Part shown: positions 44,217 through 53,134 of the stretch, one piece after another
How the letters are laid out: each line of letters starts with the position of its first letter
Numbering within the stretch: position 1 is the first letter of the stretch
Assembly (NCBI GenBank): GCA_018265615.1
Contig: JABLYX010000021.1
Coordinates: 9,610 to 73,609 of the forward strand
Direction: 5' to 3'
From: Lentisphaeria bacterium
GTDB lineage: Bacteria; Verrucomicrobiota; Lentisphaeria; Victivallales; Victivallaceae
Length of the DNA: 64,000 nt
Notes under the pieces: model-generated
Told to the model about the DNA's origin: nothing
The model's database searches: none
Seen by the model: only the letters and a program-made list of their open reading frames with translations
Made by a program: the position numbers and the translations under genes

Positions 44217-46801
44217 TGCGCTGTCTGCAACATATTTTGATTACAGTGCTTGCCGCCGCCGCCGTCACGCTTGGCGCGTCGGAGCCGCGCGGAGTCTGGC
44301 GTGCGGTTCATCTTGACGGGCGGACGCTGATGCTGACCGGGGATTACTCCGGCTTCATCCGGGAGCATTACAAGGCCGGAACGCTCCCGGAGCTGAAGAA
44401 GCTCTACAAAGCCGTGGGGCCCGGCTGGAAGTGGGATTTCGGCTTTGAGCACGGTACCGCCCGGCTGATTGCCACCTGGCGGCCGCAGATTGCGGAGAAG
44501 CTTCAGGAGTTCGGGCGGATCTCCGTCGCCGGGCCGGAGGGTGGACGGATTCCGGTGGAGCAGGCGGGATACTGGATCAACCCGACCGGGCAGGCGCGTT
44601 TCTCCGATGTTTCCGGCGCGGACCGGCTTTCCAAAAATGCCGATGTGGCGCATTATCTGTTCCTGCGCCTCGGGGAGGCGCTGCGTCCCGGCGCGGAGTA
44701 CCGGATCACGCTTCCGACCGGGGAGACGGTGCCGTACCGGTATGAACCGGGGAAGGAGCCTGCCGCGCTTTTCAAGATCAATCAGCTCGGGTATGCGCCG
44801 GAGGCCGCCCGGAAATACGCGTATCTCGGCGCATGGCTCGGGGGACTCGGTCCGATGCCGATGAAAGAGTATGAGGGGAAACGCTTTGAGCTTTGTTCCG
44901 CGGAGTCGGGGGAACCGGTTTTCTCCGGGGTGATCTCGCCGCGGGTCGCGGATGTGAAGAACCGGGACGGCGCGCCGTTTACGGGCGAGGAGACGCTTGA
45001 GCTCGATTTCTCCGGTTTCACGGGGGAGGGGCGGTTCTTTCTGCGGGTTCCGGGAATCGGGCGCAGCGCGGAGTTTCCGATCGACGGCCGGTCGGTCGCG
45101 CGGGCGTTCTATATCCATATGCGCGGACTCTATCACAAGCGTTGCGGCATCGCGAAAGAGAAGCCGTACACGAACTGGACGGTCCCCGTCTGCCACCTTG
45201 AGGTGCTGCGCGGCACATTTCCGCCGGAAAACGCCCACTATTCCGCCGCGCGGAAAGGGGAAAAACGCGATTACGGCTTCTTTGATGCCGAGGGGAACAG
45301 CATCCAGGTCAACCACTTCGAACTCATCCGGCTGAACCGTGACGACTGGAAGGAGCGTCTTTCGCTTCCCGGCGGCTGGCACGACGCGGCCGACCACGAC
45401 CGCCGGCCGTTCCACATGGCGATCGTCGGGAACCTCGCCGCGGCCTATCTGCTGCGGCCCGGGAATTTCAGCGACGGACAGTTGAATATCCCCGAGAGCG
45501 GAAACGGGATTCCGGATATCCTCGACGAAGCGCGCTGGGGGCTCGAGCATCTGCGGCGCGCCCAGCAGCCCGACGGCGGAGTCGGCACCTGGATCGAGAC
45601 CGACCACCATCCGCGTGTGCCGGAGTACCTGCCGTCGGACGACCGCCGCCCGTATTCGCTCTCGCTGGCCACACACGCAAGTTCTCTTGAATACGCCGCT
45701 TACGCATCGATGCTGGCGCTGGCGCTGCAGCAGGCCGGTGCGACGGAACCGGCGCAGCTATACCGGGAGTCGGCCCGGCGCGCCTGGGAGTTCGCCGTTG
45801 CGCCGACGCCGCGCATCGTCAACTCCTACAAATACCGGCTGAAGGGAAAGGACCAGACGATCACCTACCGGGAGCCGGAGGGACTCCCGGTTGAATTGCT
45901 GCTGAAGGCTTCGTTCAATCTGTCGCTCCTGTACGACGACCCGAAGTACCTTGATCCATTGAAGGGGAAGGAGCTGAAGCAGGTGATCGAACAGAAGGCG
46001 TGGAACTGGTCGCCGTTCTTCCTGGTCGAGCTGGAACTTTTTCGCAACCGGGTCACGCCGGAGCTGGACAAGCTGCGCAGGCAGCGGCGAAGCGGGCTTC
46101 AGCGGACCGCCGACGAGATGATGAATCAGCTCGAAGTCTATCCCTACCGGATTCCATGGTATGCCCCGGACCACGGATTTGTCTCGACGATGTCGTGGGG
46201 GACCTGGCTCCCGCTGCGCCGCGCGCTGACGCTGCTGGCCGCCGGCGAACTGACCGGGTGGAAGAAATACCGCGTCGGCGCGTTCCTCGCGAACGACTAC
46301 CACAACGGCGCGAATCCGAACGGCACGACGCTGACGAGCGGACTCGGCACCGTCTATCCGGTCCGGTTCCTCGACCTCACGTCGTATGCGGACGGAATTC
46401 CGGAGTTTGTGCCGGGCATCACGCCGTACCGCAACACCTACGGGATCGCGTATGACGACATTCTGCTCGCCCACGGCCTGTTCAACCGGCCGCGGCCCGA
46501 TCAGGGGTTCCGGGGGTTCACGATTTCGCTGTTGCCGCGCGCGCTTACCGGAGGCAGGAACATCAGCGAGAAGGAACACGCCGACCTGCTGCGGAAAACC
46601 TGGCCGGTATGGCGGCGCTGGGCGAATGTCGAAGCGTACAGCGTGGCCGCGAGCGAGTATACGGTTTATGAGACGATCGCACCTGCCGCCGTCGCGACGG
46701 GATTGCTGCTGGATAAGGCATATCCGCCTGAAAAAGAAGAGCTTGAACGTGTTCCGGCGCAGGATGTCACCAAACTGCCCGGTTATGCGCCGCTGCCGTA
46801 G
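44216..46801 (+). CDS. Glycoside hydrolase family 9 enzyme (secreted)
   Basis: The 861-residue protein has a signal peptide (about 1-21), an Ig-like CelD_N-type domain (about 178-285) and an (alpha/alpha)6 GH9 catalytic domain (about 300-850). The motif GGWHDAADHDR (about 382-392) supplies the catalytic base Asp and corresponds to the family's GGWYDAGD. The late YETIAPAA block is where the acid Glu lies in GH9. GH9 enzymes cleave beta-1,4-glucans and some related polymers. Start: ATG 44216 with AGGAGG about 10 nt upstream; the preceding codon GTG (44213) is an alternative. In the middle of a polymer-export operon it may trim or release the exopolysaccharide, as BcsZ does in cellulose loci. 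Confidence 0.85.
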   Translation: MRCLQHILITVLAAAAVTLGASEPRGVWRAVHLDGRTLMLTGDYSGFIREHYKAGTLPELKKLYKAVGPGWKWDFGFEHGTARLIATWRPQIAEKLQEFGRISVAGPEGGRIPVEQAGYWINPTGQARFSDVSGADRLSKNADVAHYLFLRLGEALRPGAEYRITLPTGETVPYRYEPGKEPAALFKINQLGYAPEAARKYAYLGAWLGGLGPMPMKEYEGKRFELCSAESGEPVFSGVISPRVADVKNRDGAPFTGEETLELDFSGFTGEGRFFLRVPGIGRSAEFPIDGRSVARAFYIHMRGLYHKRCGIAKEKPYTNWTVPVCHLEVLRGTFPPENAHYSAARKGEKRDYGFFDAEGNSIQVNHFELIRLNRDDWKERLSLPGGWHDAADHDRRPFHMAIVGNLAAAYLLRPGNFSDGQLNIPESGNGIPDILDEARWGLEHLRRAQQPDGGVGTWIETDHHPRVPEYLPSDDRRPYSLSLATHASSLEYAAYASMLALALQQAGATEPAQLYRESARRAWEFAVAPTPRIVNSYKYRLKGKDQTITYREPEGLPVELLLKASFNLSLLYDDPKYLDPLKGKELKQVIEQKAWNWSPFFLVELELFRNRVTPELDKLRRQRRSGLQRTADEMMNQLEVYPYRIPWYAPDHGFVSTMSWGTWLPLRRALTLLAAGELTGWKKYRVGAFLANDYHNGANPNGTTLTSGLGTVYPVRFLDLTSYADGIPEFVPGITPYRNTYGIAYDDILLAHGLFNRPRPDQGFRGFTISLLPRALTGGRNISEKEHADLLRKTWPVWRRWANVEAYSVAASEYTVYETIAPAAVATGLLLDKAYPPEKEELERVPAQDVTKLPGYAPLP

Positions 46802-46817
46802 GCGCGCAAAGGAGACC

Positions 46818-47987
46818 ATGAAAGACAGGATTGAAATATTTCTTTTTATCGATGCGCTGGGCTGGGAGCTCGTGCGGTCGGAGCATTTTCTTGAGAATGA
46901 GCTGCCGGAGCGGCGGAAGATCCGCATGCAGTTCGGCTATTCGTGCAGCGCGATTCCGACGATTCTCTCGGGGAAGACGCCGTCCGAGCACGGGCATCTG
47001 AGTTTGTTCCGGTACGAGCCGCGCCGCTCCCCGTTCAAGTTGTTCGGGCTGCTGCATCCGCTGATGCAGCCGCGTTCGTTCTGGGATCGCGGCAGGGTGC
47101 GCAACCTTCTGTCGCGCATCGTGAAACGGCTTTACGGATATACCGGTTATTTTCAGCTTTACCGGGTTCCGTTCGACCGCATCGGCATGATGGATTACTG
47201 TGAGAAGCGCGATCTGTTCGCCGCCGGCGGCCTTGCGCCGTTCGAAAACCTGTACGATGTCCTGGCGGCCTCCGGGCTGCGGTTCCATATCTCCGACTGG
47301 CGGAGCAGCGAGGAGCGGAATCTCGCGGAGGGTGTGCGGCTGGTGCGGGAGGAGGCGTGTGACTTTATGTTCCTCTACACCGCCGCGCTGGATGCGCTCG
47401 AGCACGATTGTGTCGGGAAACCGGAGATCCTGCGGCGGAAGCTCGCATTTTATGAGGAGAAGATCCGCGAGCTGCTCCTCGAGGGGAAAAAGCATGCCCG
47501 CGATTTCCGGCTGACCGTGATTTCCGACCACGGCATGACGCCGCTGGCCGGCACCGCCGATCTGCGCGGCGCCGTTGAGCGGACCGGGCTGCGGTTCGGG
47601 CGCGATTACGCCGCGTGCTACGATTCGACGATGCTGCGGGTCCATTTTCTTGCACCCGGGGCGAAGGAGCGGATCCTGGAGGCGCTCGCGCCGTTTTCCG
47701 GCGCCGGGCGCTGGCTGACGGAGCAGGAGGAGCGCTCCTGCGGCATCTGGCGGGCCGACCGGCTTTTCGGAGACGCGATTTTCCTCATGAACCCCGGCAT
47801 TCAGGTTGTTCCGTCCGACATGGGCGGCGCGCCGCTCGCCGGAATGCACGGCTTCGACCCCGCCGACCGGGATTCGGATGCGGCGCTCCTCTCGAACGTT
47901 CCGGTTCCGGCGGATGTGACCGGCGTTCCGGACTATTTCCGGCTGATGCGGAGCCGGATCGACGAACTGGCGGAGGCGGCGCGATGA
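46818..47987 (+). CDS. Alkaline-phosphatase-superfamily (phosphodiesterase-like) protein
   Basis: The 389-residue protein has FIDALGW (metal-binding Asp), SCSAIPTILSGKTPSEHG (nucleophile region), VISDHGM and GMHGFDP (metal-binding Asp/His), the motif set of type I phosphodiesterases in the AlkP superfamily. There is no signal peptide or clear membrane helix, which suggests a cytoplasmic location. The ATG at 46818 has AAAGGAGA upstream. Within the operon it may add or remove phospho-substituents on the polymer or lipid carrier; the substrate is unknown. Confidence 0.78.
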   Translation: MKDRIEIFLFIDALGWELVRSEHFLENELPERRKIRMQFGYSCSAIPTILSGKTPSEHGHLSLFRYEPRRSPFKLFGLLHPLMQPRSFWDRGRVRNLLSRIVKRLYGYTGYFQLYRVPFDRIGMMDYCEKRDLFAAGGLAPFENLYDVLAASGLRFHISDWRSSEERNLAEGVRLVREEACDFMFLYTAALDALEHDCVGKPEILRRKLAFYEEKIRELLLEGKKHARDFRLTVISDHGMTPLAGTADLRGAVERTGLRFGRDYAACYDSTMLRVHFLAPGAKERILEALAPFSGAGRWLTEQEERSCGIWRADRLFGDAIFLMNPGIQVVPSDMGGAPLAGMHGFDPADRDSDAALLSNVPVPADVTGVPDYFRLMRSRIDELAEAAR

Positions 47988-49522
47988 AGATTCCGATATT
48001 CCATAATACGATAACCAACTACGTTTCGATGGCGGTCCGCCTCGTGCAGGGCATCCTCGTGACGCGCTGGCTCATCGCGACGCTCGGGCAGGAGTATTAC
48101 GGGCTGTGGGTGCTGCTCTGGTCGTTTTTCTGCTACTCTCTGCTGCTGGACTTCGGGTTCGGCGTGGCGGCGCAGAAATGCACTTCAACCGAACTGTACC
48201 GGCAGGACATCGGCCGCTACAACCGGACGGTTTCGACGGTTTTCTCGTTCCATGCCGCGATGTCGGTCGTGATCCTGGCGGGAACCGGGGTCGCGGTCTG
48301 CTTTGTGCCGTTCCTGCTGCATGTGGAGAAGGCTTCTCCGGAGGAACTCGCCTATATCAGGACATGTTTTCTCTGTTTCGGGATCGGGTCGGCTCTGGTA
48401 TTTCCGTTCGGCATGTTCCAGGAGATTCTGGTCGGGCTCCAGAAGCTCTATCTGCGCAACTACATCAACATCGGCTCGAAGCTGCTCGAGCTCGCGGGCG
48501 TGCTGGTTATTTTCCTGACCGGGGGCGGGCTGGTCACGCTGATTCTGTTCACGGTGATTCTGACGGCGGCGACGCAGTTCTCCATGCTGTTTTTCGTGAA
48601 GCGCTATATTCCGGGGTTCCGGCTGAGGCTGCGCCCGGACCGGGAGCTGTTCCGCGGGCTGTTCCAGTTCAGCGGCTTTGTCTACCTCACGTCGATGGCG
48701 CGGCTGGCGTGGGGCCGCAGCGGCGCGCTGCTGGTCAGCATCTTCTGCGGGCTGGGTGCGACCGGAGCCTACCAGATCGGCGGGAGACTGCCGGCGCTGG
48801 TGAATCAGCTGACCGGGCCGTACCAGGAGAACATCGGCCCGATCGTCGCATTGCTGCACTCCCGCGGCAAGTTCCGGAAGCTCGGGACGATCCTCGTGAA
48901 CTCCATGCGCTGGAACAGCTTTCTTGCCACCGGAATGAGCGCGGGCGTACTGCTTTACGCGCCGGAGCTGATCCGTTTCCTGTTCAAAGTCGAGGGGGCG
49001 GAAATTATGGAGATCTGCCGGGTCATGACGATTTCGCTCTGGTTCGGCGTCGTCTACCGGGCGATTCCGGAGAAATATTTTCTGATGGCCGAGATGCACC
49101 GTTTCCTCTCGTGGCTCATGATTGTGGAGAGCATTTTCATGGTTCTGCTCTCGATCATTTTTCTGGCCCGGGGCGCCGGGGCGGTGTCGGTGGTCTGGAG
49201 TTCGCTGGCGGTCAAGGTCGTCTGCTTCGTCATCCTCGTGCTGCCGCGTCTGCGCAGGTGTGCGGGGCTCCGGCTTTTCGTCCTGTTCCGGGACACGGTG
49301 CTGCGCCCGGCCGCGGCGGTTGTGCCCGCTGCCGCCGCGATGTGGGTCGTGCTCGACCGCCTTTCCGGCGCGTCGGATTTCCGGCTGCTGTTGACCGGGG
49401 GGATCGCGGGGGCGGTCCTCTATCTGGCGGCCTCTTTCTATTGTATCGCGGACCGGGGCGAGCGCCGCCGGATCGTGGGGTATGTCCGTTCGTATGTTTC
49501 CAGAATCAAACAAAGGAGTTGA
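47984..49522 (+). CDS. Wzx-type polysaccharide flippase
   Basis: The 512-residue membrane protein has about 12-14 hydrophobic segments and the N-terminal pattern of the MOP/Wzx exporter superfamily (ITNYVSMAVRLVQGILVTRWLIATLGQEYYGLWVLLWS). It should flip lipid-linked repeat units across the inner membrane before polymerisation. It overlaps the upstream gene by four bases (ATGA). Confidence 0.88.
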   Translation: MKIPIFHNTITNYVSMAVRLVQGILVTRWLIATLGQEYYGLWVLLWSFFCYSLLLDFGFGVAAQKCTSTELYRQDIGRYNRTVSTVFSFHAAMSVVILAGTGVAVCFVPFLLHVEKASPEELAYIRTCFLCFGIGSALVFPFGMFQEILVGLQKLYLRNYINIGSKLLELAGVLVIFLTGGGLVTLILFTVILTAATQFSMLFFVKRYIPGFRLRLRPDRELFRGLFQFSGFVYLTSMARLAWGRSGALLVSIFCGLGATGAYQIGGRLPALVNQLTGPYQENIGPIVALLHSRGKFRKLGTILVNSMRWNSFLATGMSAGVLLYAPELIRFLFKVEGAEIMEICRVMTISLWFGVVYRAIPEKYFLMAEMHRFLSWLMIVESIFMVLLSIIFLARGAGAVSVVWSSLAVKVVCFVILVLPRLRRCAGLRLFVLFRDTVLRPAAAVVPAAAAMWVVLDRLSGASDFRLLLTGGIAGAVLYLAASFYCIADRGERRRIVGYVRSYVSRIKQRS

Positions 49523-49529
49523 ATTCATC

Positions 49530-49880
49530 ATGGAACTTAAATTCGATAAAATCGGCAATGTTTTGAAAATCTCGGTCTCCGGCCGCCTGGTGGCCGCCTG
49601 CTCGGAGGAGTTCAAGGAGACGGTGTCCGGCTGGCTCGGCGAGAACAGGTTCCTGCTGTTCGACCTTGCCGGGATGAGCCACATCGACAGCAGCGGCCTC
49701 GGCGTGCTGGTCTACATCCTGCAGAAGGCGAATGCGCAGGAGGGGGCGGTGAAGCTCGCCTGTCTGCAGCCGCGCCCGCGGATCGTTTTCGACATCACGA
49801 AGGTCTACCGCATCTTCGAAATCTTCGATTCGATTGACGCCGCGCTGGCGTCGTTTGAAGCGGATTCGAAGCAGGGGTGA
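49530..49880 (+). CDS. STAS-domain anti-sigma-antagonist-like protein (HsbA/SpoIIAA type)
   Basis: The 116-residue protein is one STAS domain with the phosphorylation motif HIDSSGLGVLV (Ser54/Ser55). AAAGGAG precedes the ATG. STAS proteins of this type are switched by an RsbW-like kinase and a PP2C phosphatase. Both activities occur in one protein at 30576 in the same operon, so this is the predicted substrate. No anti-sigma factor or sigma factor is seen nearby; the output could be a sigma switch or direct control of an enzyme in the exopolysaccharide pathway. Confidence 0.9.
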   Translation: MELKFDKIGNVLKISVSGRLVAACSEEFKETVSGWLGENRFLLFDLAGMSHIDSSGLGVLVYILQKANAQEGAVKLACLQPRPRIVFDITKVYRIFEIFDSIDAALASFEADSKQG

Positions 49881-50749
49881 CCGCCGTGGAGCCCGTCATC
49901 AGCGTCGTCGTGCGCTCGCACAACGATGAAGCATACGTCGGACGCACCCTCGAGGTTCTGACGGGGCAGCGCTGTTCCGTCCCGTTCGAGATCCTCAGCG
50001 TCGACGATGCTTCGACGGACCGGACGCCGGAGATCATCGCCGGCTTCCCGGCCGTGCGGCGGATTGAACGGCCCTCCGGCGGCTACGTGCCGGGACGGAC
50101 GCTGAACCGGGCGGTTGCGGAGTGCCGGGGCGAAATCGTCGTCTTCAACAACGCCGACGCGATTCCGCTCGGAGCCGGATACCTCGAGCATCTGACGGAG
50201 CCGCTGCGGAGCGGCGGCGGTGTCTGCGCGGCATACGGCAACCAGCTGCCGCGGCCCGATGCGCTCCATCTGGTGCGCAAGGATCATTTGCGTGCGTTCG
50301 GAGACGGAAAGACGGCGGCGAAGTGGCGCTTTTTCTTTTCGCTTGCCTCGTCGGCGGCAAGGCGGAAGGAGCTGCTGGAGCATCCGTTTTCCGAGACGAT
50401 CCGTTATTCGGAGGATGTCGAATGGGCGGTGCGGGCCGTCGCGCGCGGCGGCGCGATCCGCTATGTGCCGGAGGCGCAGGTCGAGCACTCCCATAACTAC
50501 ACGCTTTGCGAGCTGTGGAAACGGTTCCGCGGGGAGGGCGGGGCGGACGCCGAGATTTTCGGCGCCGCGCCCGGCTGGGGCGCCGGCGTCGCCCGCGCCT
50601 GCATGGAGTTCCTGCGCGACGCGGCTTATCTTGCCGCGCGTCCCGCGGGCTGGCCGGAGCTGTTTCCGGCATTTCCGCGCCGGCTGGTCCAGAAGATCGC
50701 ATACTGCCGCGGGGCGGCAGATTACCGGAAGGGGAAGAACCAATGTTGA
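49877..50749 (+). CDS. Family 2 glycosyltransferase
   Basis: The 290-residue protein has VISVVVRSHNDEAYVGRTLEVL, SVDDASTDRTPEII and FNNADAIPLG, the GT2 nucleotide-binding motifs. It starts at GTG 49877 overlapping the STAS stop; a second in-frame GTG at 49886 is an alternative. It begins the last group of glycosyltransferases in the operon. Confidence 0.82.
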   Translation: MTAVEPVISVVVRSHNDEAYVGRTLEVLTGQRCSVPFEILSVDDASTDRTPEIIAGFPAVRRIERPSGGYVPGRTLNRAVAECRGEIVVFNNADAIPLGAGYLEHLTEPLRSGGGVCAAYGNQLPRPDALHLVRKDHLRAFGDGKTAAKWRFFFSLASSAARRKELLEHPFSETIRYSEDVEWAVRAVARGGAIRYVPEAQVEHSHNYTLCELWKRFRGEGGADAEIFGAAPGWGAGVARACMEFLRDAAYLAARPAGWPELFPAFPRRLVQKIAYCRGAADYRKGKNQC

Positions 50750-51978
50750 AAGTCGCGCAGGTGGTCCGCCGCTTCTCATTCGATGAGTGGGGCGGGACGG
50801 AGAATGTGGTCTGGAACAGCACGCTCGCGCTGCGTCCGCTCGGAGTCGAGTCGGAGATCCTTGCAACCTCGGCGCTCTCCGCACCCGGCGAGGAGGTGCG
50901 CGACGGGGTGCGGATCCGGAAGTTCCGCTACTTCTATCCGTACTTCCCGATGCCGCTGCGGGACCGGCTGGCGCTGGATAAAAAAGGGGGCAGCCCGTAT
51001 GCGCCGGCACTGTACCGGGCGCTTCTCCGGGGCGGATACGATCTCATTCATATCCATTCCGGCGGGCGGGTCGCCGAGATGTCGCTGGCCGCGGCCCGGA
51101 AGTGCGGAATCCCGTGCATCATGAGTCTGCACGGCGGCTTTGCCGACGTTCCGAAGCAGGAGCTGGCGGAGATGCTCGCCCCGATGCGGCACAAGCTGCA
51201 TTACGGCGGAGTCATCGACCGGGTGACCGGCAGACACTGTATGCCGGAGCGGGAGGTGGACGCGCTCATCTGTGTCGGCCAGAACGAGTTCCGTTTGCTG
51301 TCCCCGTATGGCGCGGACCGGAAGATCCTCTATCTGCCGAACGGGGTGGATGTGGGGAAGTTCTCCCGCGAGCCGGAGCTCGCGGCTCCGGTCCGCGAGG
51401 AGTGGAGGATTCCGGCGGACCGGAAGCTGCTGCTCTGCATCTCCCGGATCGACTACCAGAAAAACCAGAAGATGCTCATCCCGTTTCTGCGGCAGTTGAT
51501 TTCGCGCGGTGAAAACGCGCATCTGCTGCTGGTCGGTCCCGTGACGGCCGCGTGGTATGCGGATGAGCTGCTGAAGGAGGCGCGCCGCCTCCGGGTCGAC
51601 GATCGCCTGACGCTGGTTCCGGGGCTTTCTCCGGATGACCCGCGCCTGGTCGGCGCGCTGAAGAGCGCGGATTTCTTCATCCTGCCGTCGCTGCATGAGC
51701 CGTTCGGCATCGTCGTGCTCGAGGCGTGGGCGGCGGGGATTCCCGTGCTCGCCGCGAACGTCGGCGGGCTCAAGAAGCTGATTCAGGACGGTTACACGGG
51801 GCTGCATTTTCTGCCGCAGATTCCGGAGACGCTGATGAACGTTTACGACCGGATTTCCGCGGACCCCGCGCTGCGGGATTCCCTTGTGCGGTGGGGGCGG
51901 CAGGAGGTCGAGTGCTATTCATGGCCGATTATTGCGAAGGAGCTCATGAGGCTTTACGAGGGGCTTTGCCATGCCTGA
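50743..51978 (+). CDS. Family 4 glycosyltransferase
   Basis: The 411-residue GT-B enzyme has an N-terminal glycine-rich acceptor domain (FDEWGGTENVVWNSTLAL) and the GT4 donor-site motif SLHEPFGIVVLEAWAAGIPV with the EX7E pair. It overlaps the preceding gene by seven bases. A retaining glycosyl transfer in unit assembly is inferred. Confidence 0.88.
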   Translation: MLKVAQVVRRFSFDEWGGTENVVWNSTLALRPLGVESEILATSALSAPGEEVRDGVRIRKFRYFYPYFPMPLRDRLALDKKGGSPYAPALYRALLRGGYDLIHIHSGGRVAEMSLAAARKCGIPCIMSLHGGFADVPKQELAEMLAPMRHKLHYGGVIDRVTGRHCMPEREVDALICVGQNEFRLLSPYGADRKILYLPNGVDVGKFSREPELAAPVREEWRIPADRKLLLCISRIDYQKNQKMLIPFLRQLISRGENAHLLLVGPVTAAWYADELLKEARRLRVDDRLTLVPGLSPDDPRLVGALKSADFFILPSLHEPFGIVVLEAWAAGIPVLAANVGGLKKLIQDGYTGLHFLPQIPETLMNVYDRISADPALRDSLVRWGRQEVECYSWPIIAKELMRLYEGLCHA

Positions 51979-53134
51979 GGGAAAGCGGATCCTGTATCTC
52001 GGCGGACGCCTCGGGTTTGAGGGCGGCATCGAGCGCTATATGTTCCACACCGCCGCGCTGCTGCGGCGGAACGGCTGCACGGTCTGCTGCGCCGGCGACG
52101 GACCGGGGAGGGAACCGGAAAAGTTCCGCGCCGGTTTCGACCGGGTCATGACGCCGGAGGAGGCTGTGGCGGAGGCGGAGGCGTTCGACCTTGCGGCGCT
52201 GCACAAGCCGTGCTCCGCCGCGGTGCTCGAGCGGTATCAGAAGGCATTCGGTCCGCGGCTGGTTTTCTGGGCGCACGATCACGATGTGTACTGCCCGCGC
52301 CGCTATTACTATACGCCGTTCGGGCGGAAGAACTGCTCGCGGGCGTGTTCCACGCTGCGCTGTGCGGGGTGTGCGCTGCTGGCTTCGCCGCGCCGCTGGC
52401 AGGGGGGGATCGGCGGCCAGCTGCGGTTCCTGCTGAGCGAGGCCCCGCGCCGTCTGGAGCTGCTGCGCGGAATCCGGACGGTTGTGATCTCCGAGTTCAT
52501 GCGCGGAAACCTGCTGCGGAACGGGTTCGACGGGGAGAAGATCCGCCTGATTCCGCCGTTCATCGAGCCGGAGCCGGCCGCTCCGGTTCCGTCCGGCACG
52601 GGAGAGCTCCGGCTGCTGTTCCTCGGGCAGCTGTTGCGTGGCAAAGGGTGTGATCTGTTCCTGCGGATGCTGGCGCGCCTGAAGATTCCGTTCCGCGCGA
52701 CGGTGGCGGGCGACGGAAACGACCGCCCGATGCTCGAAGCGCAGTGCCGGGAGTCGCGCCTGCAGGAGCGTGTCCGCTTTCTCGGCTGGCATCTGCATCC
52801 GGAGGAGCTGTTCGCGGAGCACGACCTTGCGGTTTTCCCGTTCCGCTGGCAGGAGCCGTTCGGCCTCTGCGGGCTCGAAGCGATCGCGCACGGCGTGCCG
52901 GTTGTGGCGTTCGACGTCGGCGGAGTGCGCGAATGGCTCGTGGAGGAGAGGACCGGAATCCCGGTCGGGCCGTTCGACCTCGACGCGATGGCCGGGGCGG
53001 TCACGCGGTTCTACGATTCGCCTGAACTGCGGCGGCAGATGCGGCAGGCCTGCATGATGTATGCGCGCGAGGGGTTTTCTCCGCAGCGATTCCTGGCCGG
53101 ATTCGAAAAGCTTGTGGAGGAGGCGCCGGAATGA
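51971..53134 (+). CDS. Family 4 glycosyltransferase
   Basis: The 387-residue GT-B enzyme has GGRLGFEGGIERYMFHTAALL near the N-terminus and the donor motif EPFGLCGLEAIAHGVPVVAF. A cysteine-rich insert (about 106-140, with CPRRYYY, CSRACSTLRCAGC) is unusual in the family and resembles a small metal-binding knuckle. It overlaps neighbours on both sides by 8 and 4 bases. Confidence 0.86.
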   Translation: MPEGKRILYLGGRLGFEGGIERYMFHTAALLRRNGCTVCCAGDGPGREPEKFRAGFDRVMTPEEAVAEAEAFDLAALHKPCSAAVLERYQKAFGPRLVFWAHDHDVYCPRRYYYTPFGRKNCSRACSTLRCAGCALLASPRRWQGGIGGQLRFLLSEAPRRLELLRGIRTVVISEFMRGNLLRNGFDGEKIRLIPPFIEPEPAAPVPSGTGELRLLFLGQLLRGKGCDLFLRMLARLKIPFRATVAGDGNDRPMLEAQCRESRLQERVRFLGWHLHPEELFAEHDLAVFPFRWQEPFGLCGLEAIAHGVPVVAFDVGGVREWLVEERTGIPVGPFDLDAMAGAVTRFYDSPELRRQMRQACMMYAREGFSPQRFLAGFEKLVEEAPE

